Shown piece by piece: positions 1 to 12,039 of a stretch of DNA of 64,000 bases. The stretch comes from Cryptomeria japonica (Eukaryota; Streptophyta; Pinopsida; Cupressales; Cupressaceae): the NCBI RefSeq assembly GCF_030272615.1, contig NC_081405.1, positions 475,792,008 to 475,856,007 of the forward strand, given 5' to 3'. The stretch's first letter is position 1. Each line of letters starts with the position of its first letter. Under the pieces are notes generated by a model, which was not told where the DNA came from, ran no database searches, and saw nothing but the letters and a program-made list of their open reading frames with translations. The position numbers and the translations under genes were made by a program.

Positions 1-286
1 ATGCAATATGAATAATTTTATGGATCTTGTGACACAAATTTGTTGCATTTCATGTTCAACATGTTACATAATGTGGAACCAAATACCAATTTACTAATAA
101 TTCAATTGTTTAGTAATAATTCAAATTCACAATTAAAAAATATGAAATAAGTATATGTTCTACTTCTAATTGACAAATTCAAGGAATACAATATCAAAAA
201 TCATCAATGACAACTATAGTATTGCAATTTTGCAAATTGAAATTGTAATATGACTCAAGAATTGTAGTATAATTATAAATACCTAT
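1..286 (-). other. 3' flank of the hAT element, left of the nested Tat insertion
   Basis: This AT-rich stretch has no ORF. It lies directly left of the CCTAT target duplication (282-286) of the Tat element. The right-hand duplication at 16526-16530 is followed by the hAT transposase 3' end, so this stretch should be the continuation of the hAT 3' untranslated region on the minus strand. No hAT terminal inverted repeat was found here, so that end should lie beyond the window. Confidence 0.55.
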
Positions 287-2179
287 TGATGCTCTGCAAA
301 AAGGATTAGAAAATCTGTTTGATAGCAACACACACAAGAGCACAAGAAACAAACGTTAGTGTTAGCAATAAAAGATTATCCTAAACAGGCATATCAAGAG
401 AGATATTAAGCATGAAATAGAAAGCATATAAACATAGAATAAAATAGCTAATCAAGATGCTCATAGTTGCTCCTCCCTTGTTCCTCTCCTCTCCAAGTCC
501 CAAATGAGTGTAGCTCTCAGTAGCTTTTTGCACTATGGATGGTTATGGAAGATTGAGATTTAATATTAAGCTTCAAATATGAAATGAAAAGCTAAATACT
601 ATGCTATTGATGCTAAAATGATTGATTTTACCAAAAAGACAAGATTTTAGTTATGCTATGCTAAATGCTCTCTAAAAATGTCTATAGCCTAAATGCATAC
701 AAGTTTTCAAGATCTGGATTATGAAGGAATGGGCTCTATTTATAGGAAAAATGGAGCAATGGATGGCCAGGATTGAAAGGTTTAATCAAGGGTCAAGCTT
801 GAAAGTTGGGGATCCATGTGCACAATTTGCACCAATGAAATGGTGACGAGTGTCAACATAAGATTGGGTTGAAAGAAGAGGTTGGAGGCTTTAAATGCCT
901 GAGGAGACCTCATGGTTATCTAGAAGGTAAGGGTCAAGCCTAAATTAGGATTACCCACTGGATTAGGAGTTAATGCAAGGATAAACCTTTGTGCAAATGA
1001 TTAAGAGATAATCATGGTCAAAGCATTAAAGGCTTGATGAGACCCTTGGGTTGGGTAGAGGTTGAGTCAAAACAAATGTTTTAACCATGTGGGAGGGTTT
1101 GAGGTAACCATTAATGGTTATTGGAGACTTTGGGGATTAAGTGGTTGAAGGTTGAAAGCCTTCAATGGTTATCAAAGACTTTGAGCCATTTAGTGGTTGA
1201 AGGTTGAAAGCCTTTAATGGTTATCAAAGACTTTTAGGCTTTGAGAAGTGACTCCATTTTGCTTAGGAATGTGACAATAATTAGGGGATGGATTAAGTTA
1301 ATTAGGAAGGGGTTAGAAGAATCTAGAAGGGGATTAGATTTTGCAAGTGGATTTGGTGGGTGAGGGAAAATAGGATTTTATTAAAATAAAAATTCATTTA
1401 TTTCAATAAATGTGTGCAAGTTGTATTTGGATAAATATTCAAATAAATATTAATTTATTTAAATGAGAAAAAGGAAGATAAAGCATTAAAATGCTTGAAG
1501 ACTTTGAGGGGAACCATTAAAGGCTTGAAGACTTTAAGGAAAACCATTAAAGTCTTAAGAAGACTATAGAAGGAAGCCATCAAGTTTGAAGACTTTAAAG
1601 CCATCAAGTTTGAATACTTTAAGGGAAACCATTAAAGGTTTCAAGTGGGTGAGGATAAATAGGATTTTAAATAAATAATTTATTTAAAATAGTTGTGCAA
1701 CTTGCTTTTGTAGGAAAATACAAGTGGGTGGAGGATAAAGGTGATTTAAATAAATTATTTATTTAAAATAATTGTGCAACTTGCTTTTGTAGGAAAATAC
1801 AAGTGGGTGGAGGATAAAGGTGATTTAAATAAATGATTTATTTATTTAAATGTGAGAGGTGGGATTTTGGGGGATTTAAATAAATATTAATTTATTTAAA
1901 TGTGAGAGGTGGGATTTTGGGGGATTTAAATAAATATTAATTTATTTAAATGTGAGAGAAGATTTAATTAAACAAATATGATTTATTTATTTAATTAATG
2001 GTATGTATTTGGTTAAGTGAATTAAATCAAATAAATTGAATAATTTATTTAATTAATAGGAGAAGAGGGTTAAGATGAATTAATTAAATATTAATTTAAT
2101 TAATTATTAATTGATGGTTAAATAATCAAATAAATACTAAGTATTCATTTAATTAAGTGGACAGATTTATGTGACTACA
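287..2179 (-). repeat. 3' LTR of the Tat element
   Basis: This is a direct repeat of 14633-16525 with the same length, 1893 bp, and so no net indel. About 13 substitutions were counted by eye, roughly 0.7%, of which about ten are transitions. The minus-strand TATA box (CTATAAATAG) is at 736-745. Internal AT-rich tandem motifs occur at about 1650-1960, for example repeated TTTAAATAAATATTAATTTA blocks. Confidence 0.95.
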
Positions 2180-2193
2180 TTTGCCCCTCTTTG
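2180..2193 (-). other. Polypurine tract
   Basis: The minus strand reads CAAAGAGGGGCAAA immediately before the TGTAG start of the 3' LTR. This is the expected position and composition for the plus-strand primer of an LTR retrotransposon. Confidence 0.8.
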
Positions 2194-4029
2194 AGACGGT
2201 GCAGTTTATCGCGTCGTTTCAAAGAAAGAAAAATAGGTGTGAAGAAATGCCCCATAAAATGTAAATTTAATGGGTGGTATGCCCCCTCGAGAGATGGGTC
2301 GAATTTTTTTTTGAAAAATCGGGCGATCTCTCGAAAAAGAATGAAAAGTGGAGGGGAGGTAGAATAGAAGAAATTAGAACTAATGATGAAAGAATGGGAG
2401 AAAATGGAGTGAATATGAAGAAGCAACAAGCCAGTGGGTACCCTGAGGTCATGCAAGAGATACATAGCAGATGTAGTGTGGGGTTTGGATTGATGCTATA
2501 CAATTGATCAAAATTGTTTGGACAATCTGGTGCAATCGGTTTAATTGCCCCGGTCAAGTCAAAGCGTGACAGTTGATGTCAGTTGGTCGCTTGGACATGA
2601 TAAAGTCTGAGTAAGTGAATCAAAGTTACCTGATGTGACTTAGACAATTGATGTAATTGCCCGATGAAGTCAAGGTATATGAAGCAAAATACTCGTTGAG
2701 ACGTAGACAATTGATGTAATTGTCCGTTGGATTGTGTTTGATTGGTTGATCAATTGATAGTATGTGCGTGTGATGGATGGTTGTGGGGAATCATGGCAGC
2801 CCCGTTGAGACTAGGTCATTATGATAAATGCCTGATGTAGTCTAGGATTACCATAATCGATTACCTGTTGAGACCCAAAGATACGTGATCAGAGTATCTA
2901 TTGATAGTCTAGGTGTGTGGGAGTCGATGTATCTGTGTAGACAGAGTAACTGGCTTAATTTTGTGGATGAGTGAGGATGGGAAGCGATGAAGGGATTAGG
3001 ATGATGTTGATGATCAAGATAGGGAGGGTGAGGGGGGATTTGATGTTAGATAGAAGATATGAAGGACTTATGACTCATTCCTATGGAAGAAGAGGAAAAT
3101 AGAGTATGCATTATTATGACTATGTATGCATGATATGCAGCTATTATGAATGTATGGAAGGTTGGAATGCAACGAAATGCAGTATATATAGATGAGATGG
3201 AATGATGATCCATAGTGCTCTATTTTCATCATTGAGATTTAAAATGTTGGAAGAGAATACAAGCATCTTGACATAATGATTCAAGATGACCAGAGTATTT
3301 CTTACATGGATTTGATATAGCAAGTTAATACAAGCAACTTGATATAATGGATCAAGTTGACCTGAGTATTGCTTGCGGAACAGACAAGGATTATCTCCTT
3401 TCATGCATGACTTGGAACGTCCTCCTTGATCTTAGGCTGATCATATCCTGAGACAAGTGCATACCGTACTAAGAAATAAAAACCTTTATCCAAATTGGAT
3501 GAGGAGGAACCAAAGAATGAGCATTGTACCTGTAAACAAACACTATATACATAAAGAATAAAAGAATATGGATCCTTGGTAATGGTTCATGCTCATATGG
3601 TCGAGGTATACGCTGTAGTCAGCAAGCCGTAATGATCTATGACTGTATTTGGCATAAGATTACGTAGCTTAGTGAACTTCCCACGTAGACACCATTAGTA
3701 CATGCCCCAGAACTTCATCGGAAATAATGCGCAAATGATACAAAACAATGCTGAAAGATCCCGATACAGATAAACAAATGAATTACTCACGAATCAACCA
3801 AGCATTTGATAGCTTAACATAATTTTCTTGTCAAAGAAAACGTCACTTTTGTCTTTGTTTTTGGTAAGGAAGGATGCATCCTTGTTGAAGACAGTTTGAT
3901 TGTTGATGTTGATTGTGTGGTTGATTGATAAATGGTCATTGTGTGAGTACTGTGTTAATGTTGGTTTTGCATCTGCTTGAATGAATATGTACAAGGTGTT
4001 GCCATGTTTTTGTGTGATTTTCGATGGGT

Positions 4030-4200
4030 TTTTTGATGTTTTTGGACTTTGTGTAATAGTTTTTGAATGTTTTTGGATTTTGTGAGTCATTTTTGAATGT
4101 TTTTGGATTTTGCGAGACATTTTTGAATGTTTTTGTATTTTGCGAGACATTTTTGAATGTTTTTGTATTTTGCGAGACATTTTTGAATGTTTTTGCCAAT
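4030..4200 (-). repeat. 30-bp minisatellite in the Tat 3' UTR
   Basis: About five tandem copies of a 30-bp unit are present, on the plus strand TTTTTGAATGTTTTTG followed by TATTTTGCGAGACA. The three right-most copies are nearly identical. Read on the minus strand they give a 10-residue protein repeat (KHSKMSRKIQ), which I treat as a by-product of the 30-bp period. Confidence 0.85.
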
Positions 4201-4499
4201 GAATCACTAGTAATGTAGAATCCACTTCCATCATCTAGATTGTAAGGGCATTGCCCCCAAGTTGGACATGATTTATGAAAAAGCGGGATGCCAGACGCAT
4301 GAAGTACTTTCTTGGATTACAGATCAAATAACAAGCCATGGTTAGATGGATGGATGTGTGTATGTATGAATGTGATCGCAACGAGCCTGAAAGATATTGG
4401 AGCCATTGCCTTTACGAGTGGCGCCTGTTTGCCAGGTTTTCGCCATCGTACTTACCCAAGGTGCCACTGGAGTGGTTGTTCACCGTTTGGATGCATGAT

Positions 4500-4612
4500 T
4501 TTTCTTTACTTTTTTGAATGTTTTTGTATTTTCTTTAGGACATTTTTCTGAATGTTTTTGGTATTTTCTTTAGGACATTTTTCTGAATGTTTTTGGTATT
4601 TTCTGATATGCA
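4500..4612 (-). repeat. Second minisatellite in the Tat 3' UTR
   Basis: Three copies of a unit of about 40 bp contain TGAATGTTTTTG and TATTTTCTTTAGGACATTTT. It shares the TTGAATGTTTTTG core with the 4030-4200 array, so the two probably derive from one ancestral repeat. Confidence 0.75.
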
Positions 4613-4636
4613 GGGGAGCCTGATGCCTTGTACACC

Positions 4637-6205
4637 TTAGGTATAAAACCGTTTGAGGTGCATGCTATTGATTGGATCTGCGAGCGGTTCTCCGTCTGAT
4701 GTAGCCAACTGATATGCCCTAGACCCGAATACAGCAGTGACAACATATGGGCCGAGCCAATTTGATTCAAACTTGCCTTGATGTTCTTTGTTTGGTTGGT
4801 TGCGAGGATTCTCTCGAAGAACAAGATCACCTACCTCAAATGTACGAGATCTAACTCAGTGATTGTAGCTTCTACTCATGCGCTGCTGATAGGCTTTGAG
4901 GTGATTGTATGCAGCTTGTCGCTTCTCATCAAGTAACTCTAAGTCCTGAAGACGTGAGACTCTGTATGCTTCATCATCGATGAGATTATGCAAGGAAACT
5001 CATAATGATGGTATCTCAACCTCAATAGGTAAGATAGCTTCTGCACCATAGACCAATGAATAAGGAGTTGCACCTGTAGGGGTTCGAATGCTAGTTCGAT
5101 ATGCCCATAATGCTGGATTCAATTGAACATGCCAATCATGACCGGCATCATTGACTATCTTCTTTAGGATTCTCAATATGTTTTTATTGGATGCTTCAGC
5201 CTGACCATTGCCTTGTGGGTAATAGGGGGTGGAAAAGTGATGTTGGATATGAAATTTCTCACAAAGCTCACGGACATCCTGATTTTTGAAAGGAAGACCG
5301 TTATCTGTGATGATGGACATGGGTACACCATACCGGCAGATGATGTAGTTGAGGATGAATGAGGCGATCTGCTTGCCGGTGACTTGGGTAAGTGGAACAG
5401 CTTCGATCCACTTTGTGAAATATTCGGTAGCAGTAATAATGAATTTATGGCCATTGGATGAAGATGGATGAATCTTACCCACAAGGTCAAGGCCCCATTG
5501 ACAAAAAGGCCATGGTGTTGTGATTGGTTGCAGTTCCTGTGCTGGTGCATGTATCAGGTCACCGTGAACTTGACATTTCTTGCATTTCTTGACAAAGTAG
5601 TAGGAATCCTTTTCCATAGATGGCCAATAGTATCCAGCTCGCATGATCTTCTTGGCTAGTGATGGACCACTTGAGTGAGTCTCGCAAATTCCTTCATGTA
5701 CCTCTTCCAAAACCTTTGTTATCTCATCCTGTTCCAGACATCGAAGGAGAGTACCATCAAGACTACGTCGGTATAGGGTTTCGGCAATAATGGTATATCG
5801 AGCAGTTTGGCGAATGAAGGTTTTTCGTTGGTTATTTGATTGGTTGGGAGGAAGGGTATGATCATAGAGATAGGTGTAGAACTCACCGTACCATGGGGAT
5901 TCAGAACCAACAAGGTGACATATCATTTCAGATTCAGGGATATCATAAGCGGGGATCCAAAGCTGTTCTACCAAGAACTCGTAGCGTGTTGAATTTTGTG
6001 GAAGATCTAGTAGAGATGCGATGGTAGCCATGGCGTCAGCAGCTTGATTCTGATCTCTTGGTATCTACTCAAAAGTGATAGTAGTAAATGATGTCTTTAG
6101 AGTGTCCACCATTTGCTTATATGGCATGAGTTTATCATCTTTGGTCTGATATTCATCTGTTGCTTGTCGAATGACTAGTTGGGAGTCGCCATATACTTGT
6201 AGTTC
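4637..6205 (-). pseudogene. Second RNase H end and integrase
   Basis: From 6205 the frame continues the second RNase H (ELQVYGDSQLVIRQ, AADAMATIASL), broken by TAG 6065. Integrase follows. It has an HHCC zinc region (HEGICETH and CKKCQVHGD), then the DDE core with a D in GLDLVGKIHP, ITDNGLPFKN, and the E in PQGNGQAEASN. The C-terminal part, after TGA 5000 and TGA 4856, shows VGDLVLRENPRNQPNKEHQG and ends KRFYT with a natural stop at 4637. No chromodomain is seen. Confidence 0.9.
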
Positions 6206-6208
6206 TTA

Positions 6209-8134
6209 TAATTTCCACTGTACGGCTAACCTGAGTCCTGTGATCAAGGCCTCATACTCTGCTATGTTGTTTGTGCATGGAAATGTGAGCCTGTAAGACT
6301 TCGGGATGCTATCACCTTGAGGTGTGATAAACAAAATGCTTGCCCCTGAGCCATGCCTAGTGTATGAACCATCAAAATATAGTTTCCATGGTTGTACTTC
6401 TGTGATCATGAATATCTCTTCATCTGGAAAATTGGAAATGAGGGGATGATCGCCTATGAGTGGTGCATCGGCCAACTGATCTGCAATAACTTGACCTTTG
6501 ATAGCTTTACGATCTACATACTCAATGTCAAATTCACTTAGAATCATCACCCATTTGGCCAAGCGACCTGTCAATGCTGCTTTGCTGAGTAAATATTTGA
6601 GTGGATCAATCTTTGTGATGAGTTGTACCTTGTGTGTCAACAGATAGTGCCGCAATTTAGTGGCTGCTAAGATCACTGCTAGGCAAGCTCGCTCAATAGG
6701 TGTGTAATTGAGTTCATAGCCAACCAGTGTGCGAGAGATGTAGTAAACAGCACACTCTTTGCCTTCTGCATTATGTTGTGCCAATAATACACCCAATGTT
6801 GTACTTGTTGCCGAGATATAGAGTAACAATGGTCTACTTGGATCTGGTGGCATCAGCAATGGTGGATTCATGAGATAGTCTTTAAGTGTCTGAAATGCTT
6901 GCTGGCATCGAGCATCCCAATGAAAGCGGATGTTCTTGTGTAGCAAGTGTGTGAATGGGTGACACTTATCAGCCAATTGTGCAATGAATCTTCGGATGGA
7001 TTGAAGCCGCCCTTGTAATGTCCTTAGCTGACTGATATTCTTTGGAGGTGGCATATCCATTATTGCCTTAACCTTTGCTGGATCGACCTCAATGCCTTTG
7101 CTTGAGACAATGTATCCTAGAAGCTTCCCGGAGGTCACTCCAAAGACACATTTCTTTGGGTTGAGTCGAACATGATATTGTTCCAGTCTATCAAAGATTT
7201 GATCTAAGATGTGGAGATGTCCTTCTCTAGTAAGTGATTTTGCTAGTAAGTCATCCACATAATCTTCCATTATAGTATGCATTATGTCATGGAAGATGGT
7301 GGCCATTGCTCTTTGATAGGTCACTCCTGCATTCTTTAGACCAAAAGGCATTACATTCCAGCAGTATGTGCCCCATGGACATGTGAAGGCTGTCTTATGT
7401 TGATCTTCGGGTGCGATCTTTATCTGATTGTAGCCGGAAAAGCCATCCATGAGTGAAAGCATCGCATGTCCTGCTGTTAGATCCACTATGATGTCGATAT
7501 TTGGTAGGGGAAAGTCATCCTTAGGACATGCCTTATTCAGATCTCTGAAGTCAGTACAAATGCGGATGCCCCCTTTTGGTTTGCCAACAGGCACAATGTT
7601 GGAGATCCATTCTGCATAATCAATTGGCCTAATGAAACCAACATCTAGGAGTTTCTTGAGTTCTGTTTTGACTAGCACTGCAATCTGGGGATGCATCTTA
7701 CGAAGCTTCTGCTTGACAAGTTTGGCTCCTTCTGCTACGGTGAGGTGATGCATGACTAAATCAGGATCAAGCCCAGGCATGTCTGCATATGACCATGTGA
7801 AGTTGATCTGACGCTTCTGGAAGAACTCTATAAATTTAGGCTGTTCCTTTGGAGTGAGAAGAGATGCCAGATGTATGATATGAGCATTTTCAGGAGTCCC
7901 CACATTGTATTCTTTGGTCTCCTCAATAAGAATCGTGGATCGCTCCTGTTGTGTACTAGCAGGGAGAATGTCAAACCCTTCATCCTCAGGCGCCTCAGAG
8001 AGGTTTTCACCGTTGGATACGCTCTTTCTTTTTACTTTTGTCGGATCAAACAGTGCCACAGTGTGGTTTTCACTGAAAGATCCATGTTTTATTGTTATAT
8101 TTTTGTAGCTGAAAGGTTTGGCATCCGCCCCGAA
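6209..8134 (-). pseudogene. Reverse transcriptase and first RNase H
   Basis: The RT motifs are in order: IVPVGKPKGGIRICTDFRDL, then FPLPNIDIIVD, the MDGFSGYNQI block, GTYCWNVMPFGLKNAG, and the catalytic EDYVDD at about 7250-7261. The chromoviral-type RNase H follows (YISRTLVGYELNYTPIERAC and the RLAKWVMILSEFDIEY block). The second, plant-type RNase H begins at about 6400 (LYFDGSYTRHGSGASI) and is cut at TAA 6206. Catalytic residues are present, and the only stops fall at the segment's edges. Confidence 0.93.
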
Positions 8135-8137
8135 TTA

Positions 8138-9175
8138 TGTTGCGCTATTAAGTTCAATGGCGAATCCAGCTTTGTGATCCCCGCTTGGTAGGTTATCCCT
8201 TAATTCCAAAAAGTCAATGATAGCCTCATCATTTTGGAAGAAATCAAGACATGGGGGATTTGGTTGGTTCCATTCGATGAGTTCAGGGTGGACAATGGGC
8301 ATTACTTCATCGACTAGATTAAGTTTGTTAGAGGTATTAGTGAGGGTCAAGACAGTGTGGTGAAGGTCATTGATGGTACTTTCCCTGTCAGAATCAGGCG
8401 TAGGATGAGACGTAGGGTCTGTGGAAGATGTTTCCAGCTCAGGAACCCAAGTGGTCTTTATCTGTGCTTCTCCGTAAACAGGGATGTCTTTGCGTGGTGG
8501 AGGTGGTGATGTGTCTTCCTCATCTGAAGTATTAAGCTGTATAGAATCAAATTCCCACTCATGTGAGTCAGTCTCTGAATCACTTTCCAGCATCCGATTG
8601 CTATACCATACTGGGATGTCTTTAGAATTAAACACGACAGGTGTGATTGGTTGATGTACCTTTGTAGTGATCGGTGCTACAGGAAGTTTGATGGGGATAA
8701 AAGAATCTAGCACAGGAAGTATCGGCAGTGTTGACTCAGTGGCTTCTGCAGGAACTGCTGGTACCATAGATGCTGTTGCGGATTCTGATACAGTTGCTGC
8801 TGCTAATGGTACTATGGATGTAATGGCTGTTGCAAATGGGATTACTGGTTTGATTGGTGGGATGATTGGTATTGTAGATGGTGGAGTTGTGAGCCTCAAT
8901 GGGGCAGTGGGGATAGTGCTTGATGGTGCTTTGATTATGAAAGGTGTCCTCTTTGCAGTAGGTGGGCAAAATGGTTTGCTAGGTTTTCCTTTGAATCTGA
9001 GTTTAGGAAGGATCTCTTTTTCAAAGCCAAGGCTTGTATTACCTTTGGGCTTGAATTCTGGTAGCAGAGGTTCGTGTCGTCCTTGTTTGCAGTATCCCAA
9101 AGCACTCTGACCATCATATCCCATTCTTTGCATAATGAGAAGGCCTTTGCCATACTGATCCGTAGGAAGTGTAAC
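8138..9175 (-). pseudogene. G-patch and Pro-rich linker between protease and RT
   Basis: Starting near 9133, the segment reads MQRMGYDGQSALGYCKQG and then EPLLPEFKPKGNTSLGFE, a recognisable glycine-patch motif (G..G.GLG-like). A long Pro/Ala/Thr-rich linker follows (about 8600-8960), then an acidic Ser/Glu region. G-patch motifs bind RNA-processing helicases, and some plant and retroviral polyproteins carry one near the protease. The opposite strand also stays open here only because of the Ala/Pro-rich composition. Confidence 0.72.
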
Positions 9176-9319
9176 TCACGGTATGTCAGTGGTGATGGGA
9201 TCCTTATAGATCCATTCCGCCAGGTCCTCATCTTGTGTTTCTTCCTCTTGACTCTTTCCAAGAACGAAAGGTGTCAAAGCACATGCTGGTATGTTTAGTG
9301 GTTGCTGGAGTAACTGCTA

Positions 9320-10681
9320 TGGTTTACCATGAGTTCTAGGAGAAGTGGGCATTTGTCCCACACAAAAGAGTTGACTCAAGTTGTATTCCCCAGGACCTTC
9401 CTTTGCAATCTTCATCTTAATCTTTTCTTGCTTCGGTATAGTGGTGTTTGAACTGGCAAGAGAGGCGGGATTTATATATGATGTGGAGGAAATGGCTTCT
9501 CTATTATTAGGAATGGTAATCTCTGATTGATGGCTGATATTATGGCAAAATGCAAAGGGATTTGCATCGCCCAGGATTGTGATCTCTACACCGTTATGTG
9601 GGAACTTGATACATTGATGGTAGGTAGATGGAACAGCTTGCATGGCATGTATCCAAGGTCTCCCTAATAATAGATTATATGGCAGAGGAAGGTCCAGAAC
9701 CTGACAAATTATGTGCTTTACCACAGGACCGACTCGGATTGGTAGTACCACAGCTCCTTTGGATGAACGCTCTGCATCATCATAGGCCTTGATGGTGATC
9801 TTCTTGCGAGGATCCACTGATTCTATTGCATATCCCAATGCTGTGACCAACTGTAGTGTACAAATGTTTAGGCCTACTCCATTATCTATTAAGACTCGCT
9901 TGATCCTGTGTTGGTTGATAAAGCCTTCAATGTGTAGTGAAGCATTATGAGGTTGTTGGAAAGAAGAGTTGTCACTTTTAGAAAAAGTGAGACAAGGTGA
10001 TGACTTTAGATTTCCAACCATGGCTTGAAATTGGTCCGTGTTCAGGTTTGCAGGGACTGACGCCTCTTGGAGTGCTTGATCCAAGATTGTTTTATGAGAG
10101 GGTGATAGACGCAAAAGCTCCAAAATGGATATAAGTGCAGGGGTTTTGTCTAATTGTTCCACAAGATTGTACTGCTTTGGGATGGAGGTGGTGCCTTGTG
10201 GAGCTGCCTTTATGGTGACCTTGCCACGATGTGTAACAACATTGCAATTTGAGGTGGGATTTTTGAAGGTGATAGTTGCAATTTGTTCACTGGCATCATA
10301 CAGGTGATTTACAATGTAGTTATACGCAGCCTGCGTATAATCAGTGGTATCAGTGCCTCGTCTGGAAGTGGAAGGATCCCTTTGATCTTGTGATGGAAGT
10401 GGATTTTTGAACATCAGATGATCATTATTGGTTGTTTTTGGGTCATGTCCTTCAATTTCAATTTCTCCTCGATCAATAAGATCCGGAATGAGGTCTTTCA
10501 ATCGGTGACAATTACTTGTCTTGTGCCCTCTTCCTTGATGGAATTCACAGTGTTTAGTATCTCTCCACCATGCTGGTTTGACTTGAGGCTCATAGTTTGA
10601 TAGCTTAGGTAGAGTGACCAAATTTTGAGAGAGGAGTTGTCGCAACACTGTTTCAATGGGTTCCCCTAAGGGAGTGTATGT
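9320..10681 (-). pseudogene. Zinc-knuckle-like motif and aspartic protease part
   Basis: This is the same frame between the stops at 10682 and 9317. A CEFHQGRGHKTSNC motif near 10508-10549 is a C-x2-H-x4-H-x4-C knuckle variant. The protease motif VLIDNGVGLNICTL has its aspartate at about 9884-9886. The usual D-S/T/G-G triad is D-N-G here, which fits a G>A change of DSG and may reduce activity. The flap-like LLLGRPWIHAM motif follows. Gag and protease are therefore in one frame with pol. Confidence 0.82.
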
Positions 10682-11068
10682 TCATTTTTGTTTTTGCTGA
10701 CGAGGTCTTGGTTCATCATGAGACGTGATGCGACCTTGATTGGAAGGAACATTTGTGTTATTCTGAGGTGGAGGATTTTGTCCTGCAAACCGAACCACAA
10801 GTTGTGCATTTTGGATAGTTCGAGCATCCACAACCCCATCGTTGACGATATTCTTATTCTTGTTCCAGAAGTTTGGTTTATCACTATTGAAGCGCAGGTG
10901 AGGACCATCTTTTGGTTCATTAAAGATTTTGATGAGTCCTTTCTTGATGAGTGCCCTTTCACATTTTAAACCCTTGGTGATCATATCGTTAAAAGAGTCT
11001 GTGTCTTTGACATCCAAGTGAAATTCCATTTCTTCGTTTAAGTTGGAAATGAAAATTTCCACTAGTTC
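10682..11068 (-). pseudogene. Gag middle part
   Basis: This in-frame continuation of gag lies between the stops at 11069 and 10682. It starts ELVEIFISNLNEEMEFHLDV, typical of the region after the capsid domain in Tat-type gag, and ends in a basic RPRQQKQK stretch. No zinc knuckle lies in this part. Confidence 0.75.
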
Positions 11069-11938
11069 TCATTCAGGTAACTGAAGAGAACGTCTGCTAG
11101 ACATTTGGCGCCATCGTTGCAGGAATACTGAGAATAGTTCACTTGGTTTTTGTTTGGTATTGCATAGATCAGCCATGGTGATGTCGTGTTCAATGTTATA
11201 AGAGTAATGAGATAGGAACTTCTGGATGAGTTCCTCAAATGTTCTAATGCCACCTGGTAGTCGGGAAAACCATGATGTGGTTGTTCCTCCCAAGCTTTGG
11301 GGAAAAAGGCGCATTAGGTAGGTGTCTTCATATGCCACTCCAAGACAAGCAGAATGAAATTCTCGGACATGATCACGGGGATCCCCCTTTCCTCTATATT
11401 TTTCAAATTTGGGTGTTTCGAACCCGCGTGGAAAGGGTAGCATATAAAGATTCCTATCAAAAGGATAGGGACAGATGTCATTGAGTGAGAATTGGTTAAT
11501 CTTGACACCACTATGAAGTTGTTGGGCGAGATTCTCGACTTGTTGCCGCAACATCTCCATTTCATTTGGAGGAGGAGGTGGTGGGTTACCTCGAGGGATG
11601 TTATATCTGATGGGATCTCTACGCCCTTCCTCCTCATGGCGACTTTGTCTTTCTGATGCTTGTCTTAATTGGGCAAGATCAAAGTCTGAGGGGAGTTTGG
11701 CTCCTTCTTGAGCAAGTCTTAAGAAGTGAGCATCCGCATTGCTCCTGAGTATTTCGTCAAAAAGTTTGTTAAAGAGAGGGTTATGCTGAGCCCTTTCGAT
11801 TGTTGCAGGAGTAGGAGTACTTGGGTTTTCGTCATTTGTATTTCCTCCAAGTGCTTCTTGGAATTCATTGAGATTTTCCTCTTCTTCTTCTTCTATTTCT
11901 ATTTCTCGTTGTCGTGACTGTGATTGGGTTTGAGCCAT
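11069..11938 (-). pseudogene. Gag N-terminal and capsid-like part
   Basis: This segment codes about 289 residues up to the first internal TGA. It begins with a Gln/Arg-rich leader and an acidic run (EIEIEEEEEEN). A proline stretch (PPPPPP) follows, then a retrotransposon gag capsid domain with PKFEKYRGKGDPRDHVREF, an SWFSRLPGG motif, and F..LIQKFLSHY. This matches the Retrotrans_gag family. I chose ATG 11938; the frame is open further upstream, but no better ATG was seen. Confidence 0.85.
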
Positions 11939-12039
11939 TTTGTTTGAAGTTGATTGAAGATGATGATGAGTTGTTTGATGAAATGAAAGATTGATGGTTG
12001 GTGATTTGTGTTGTATGGGGATCTCTAGCACTTTAAGGT

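Larger units (their letters stand above)
2194..4636 (-). other. Tat 3' untranslated region
   Basis: This is 2.4 kb between the natural end of pol and the polypurine tract. No supported protein is present; the open frames here come from simple repeats. It holds degenerate direct repeats at about 2630-2950 and two minisatellites at about 4030-4200 and 4500-4612. Long non-coding spacers are common in Tat-lineage elements. Confidence 0.6.
4637..11938 (-). pseudogene. Tat gag-pol polyprotein, one frame with nine internal stops
   Basis: One minus-strand frame runs from ATG at 11938 (start MAQTQSQSRQRE) to a natural stop at 4637-4639, 2433 codons without a frameshift. Internal stops are TGA 11069-11071, TGA 10682-10684, TAG 9317-9319, TGA 9176-9178, TAA 8135-8137, TAA 6206-6208, TAG 6065-6067, TGA 5000-5002 and TGA 4856-4858. 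All are single C>T steps from CGA, CAG or CAA on the coding strand, although 8135 could also be a lost Tyr codon. Domain order is given in the separate entries. RT and integrase catalytic residues remain, so the protein chemistry is preserved better than the reading frame. It cannot make a full polyprotein without readthrough or reversion. Confidence 0.93.

Noticed and set aside
2274-2507. 77-residue ORF next to the Tat polypurine tract
   Set aside because: No family resemblance, and it lies in the element's untranslated region on the wrong strand.
3794-4234. ORF with a repeated KHSKMSRKIQ decapeptide
   Set aside because: It is a translation of the 30-bp minisatellite. The period is a multiple of three, so any frame stays open.
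8667-9110. 147-residue Gly/Ala/Val-rich ORF on the plus strand
   Set aside because: It is antisense to the Pro/Ala-rich linker of the Tat polyprotein; composition alone keeps it open.
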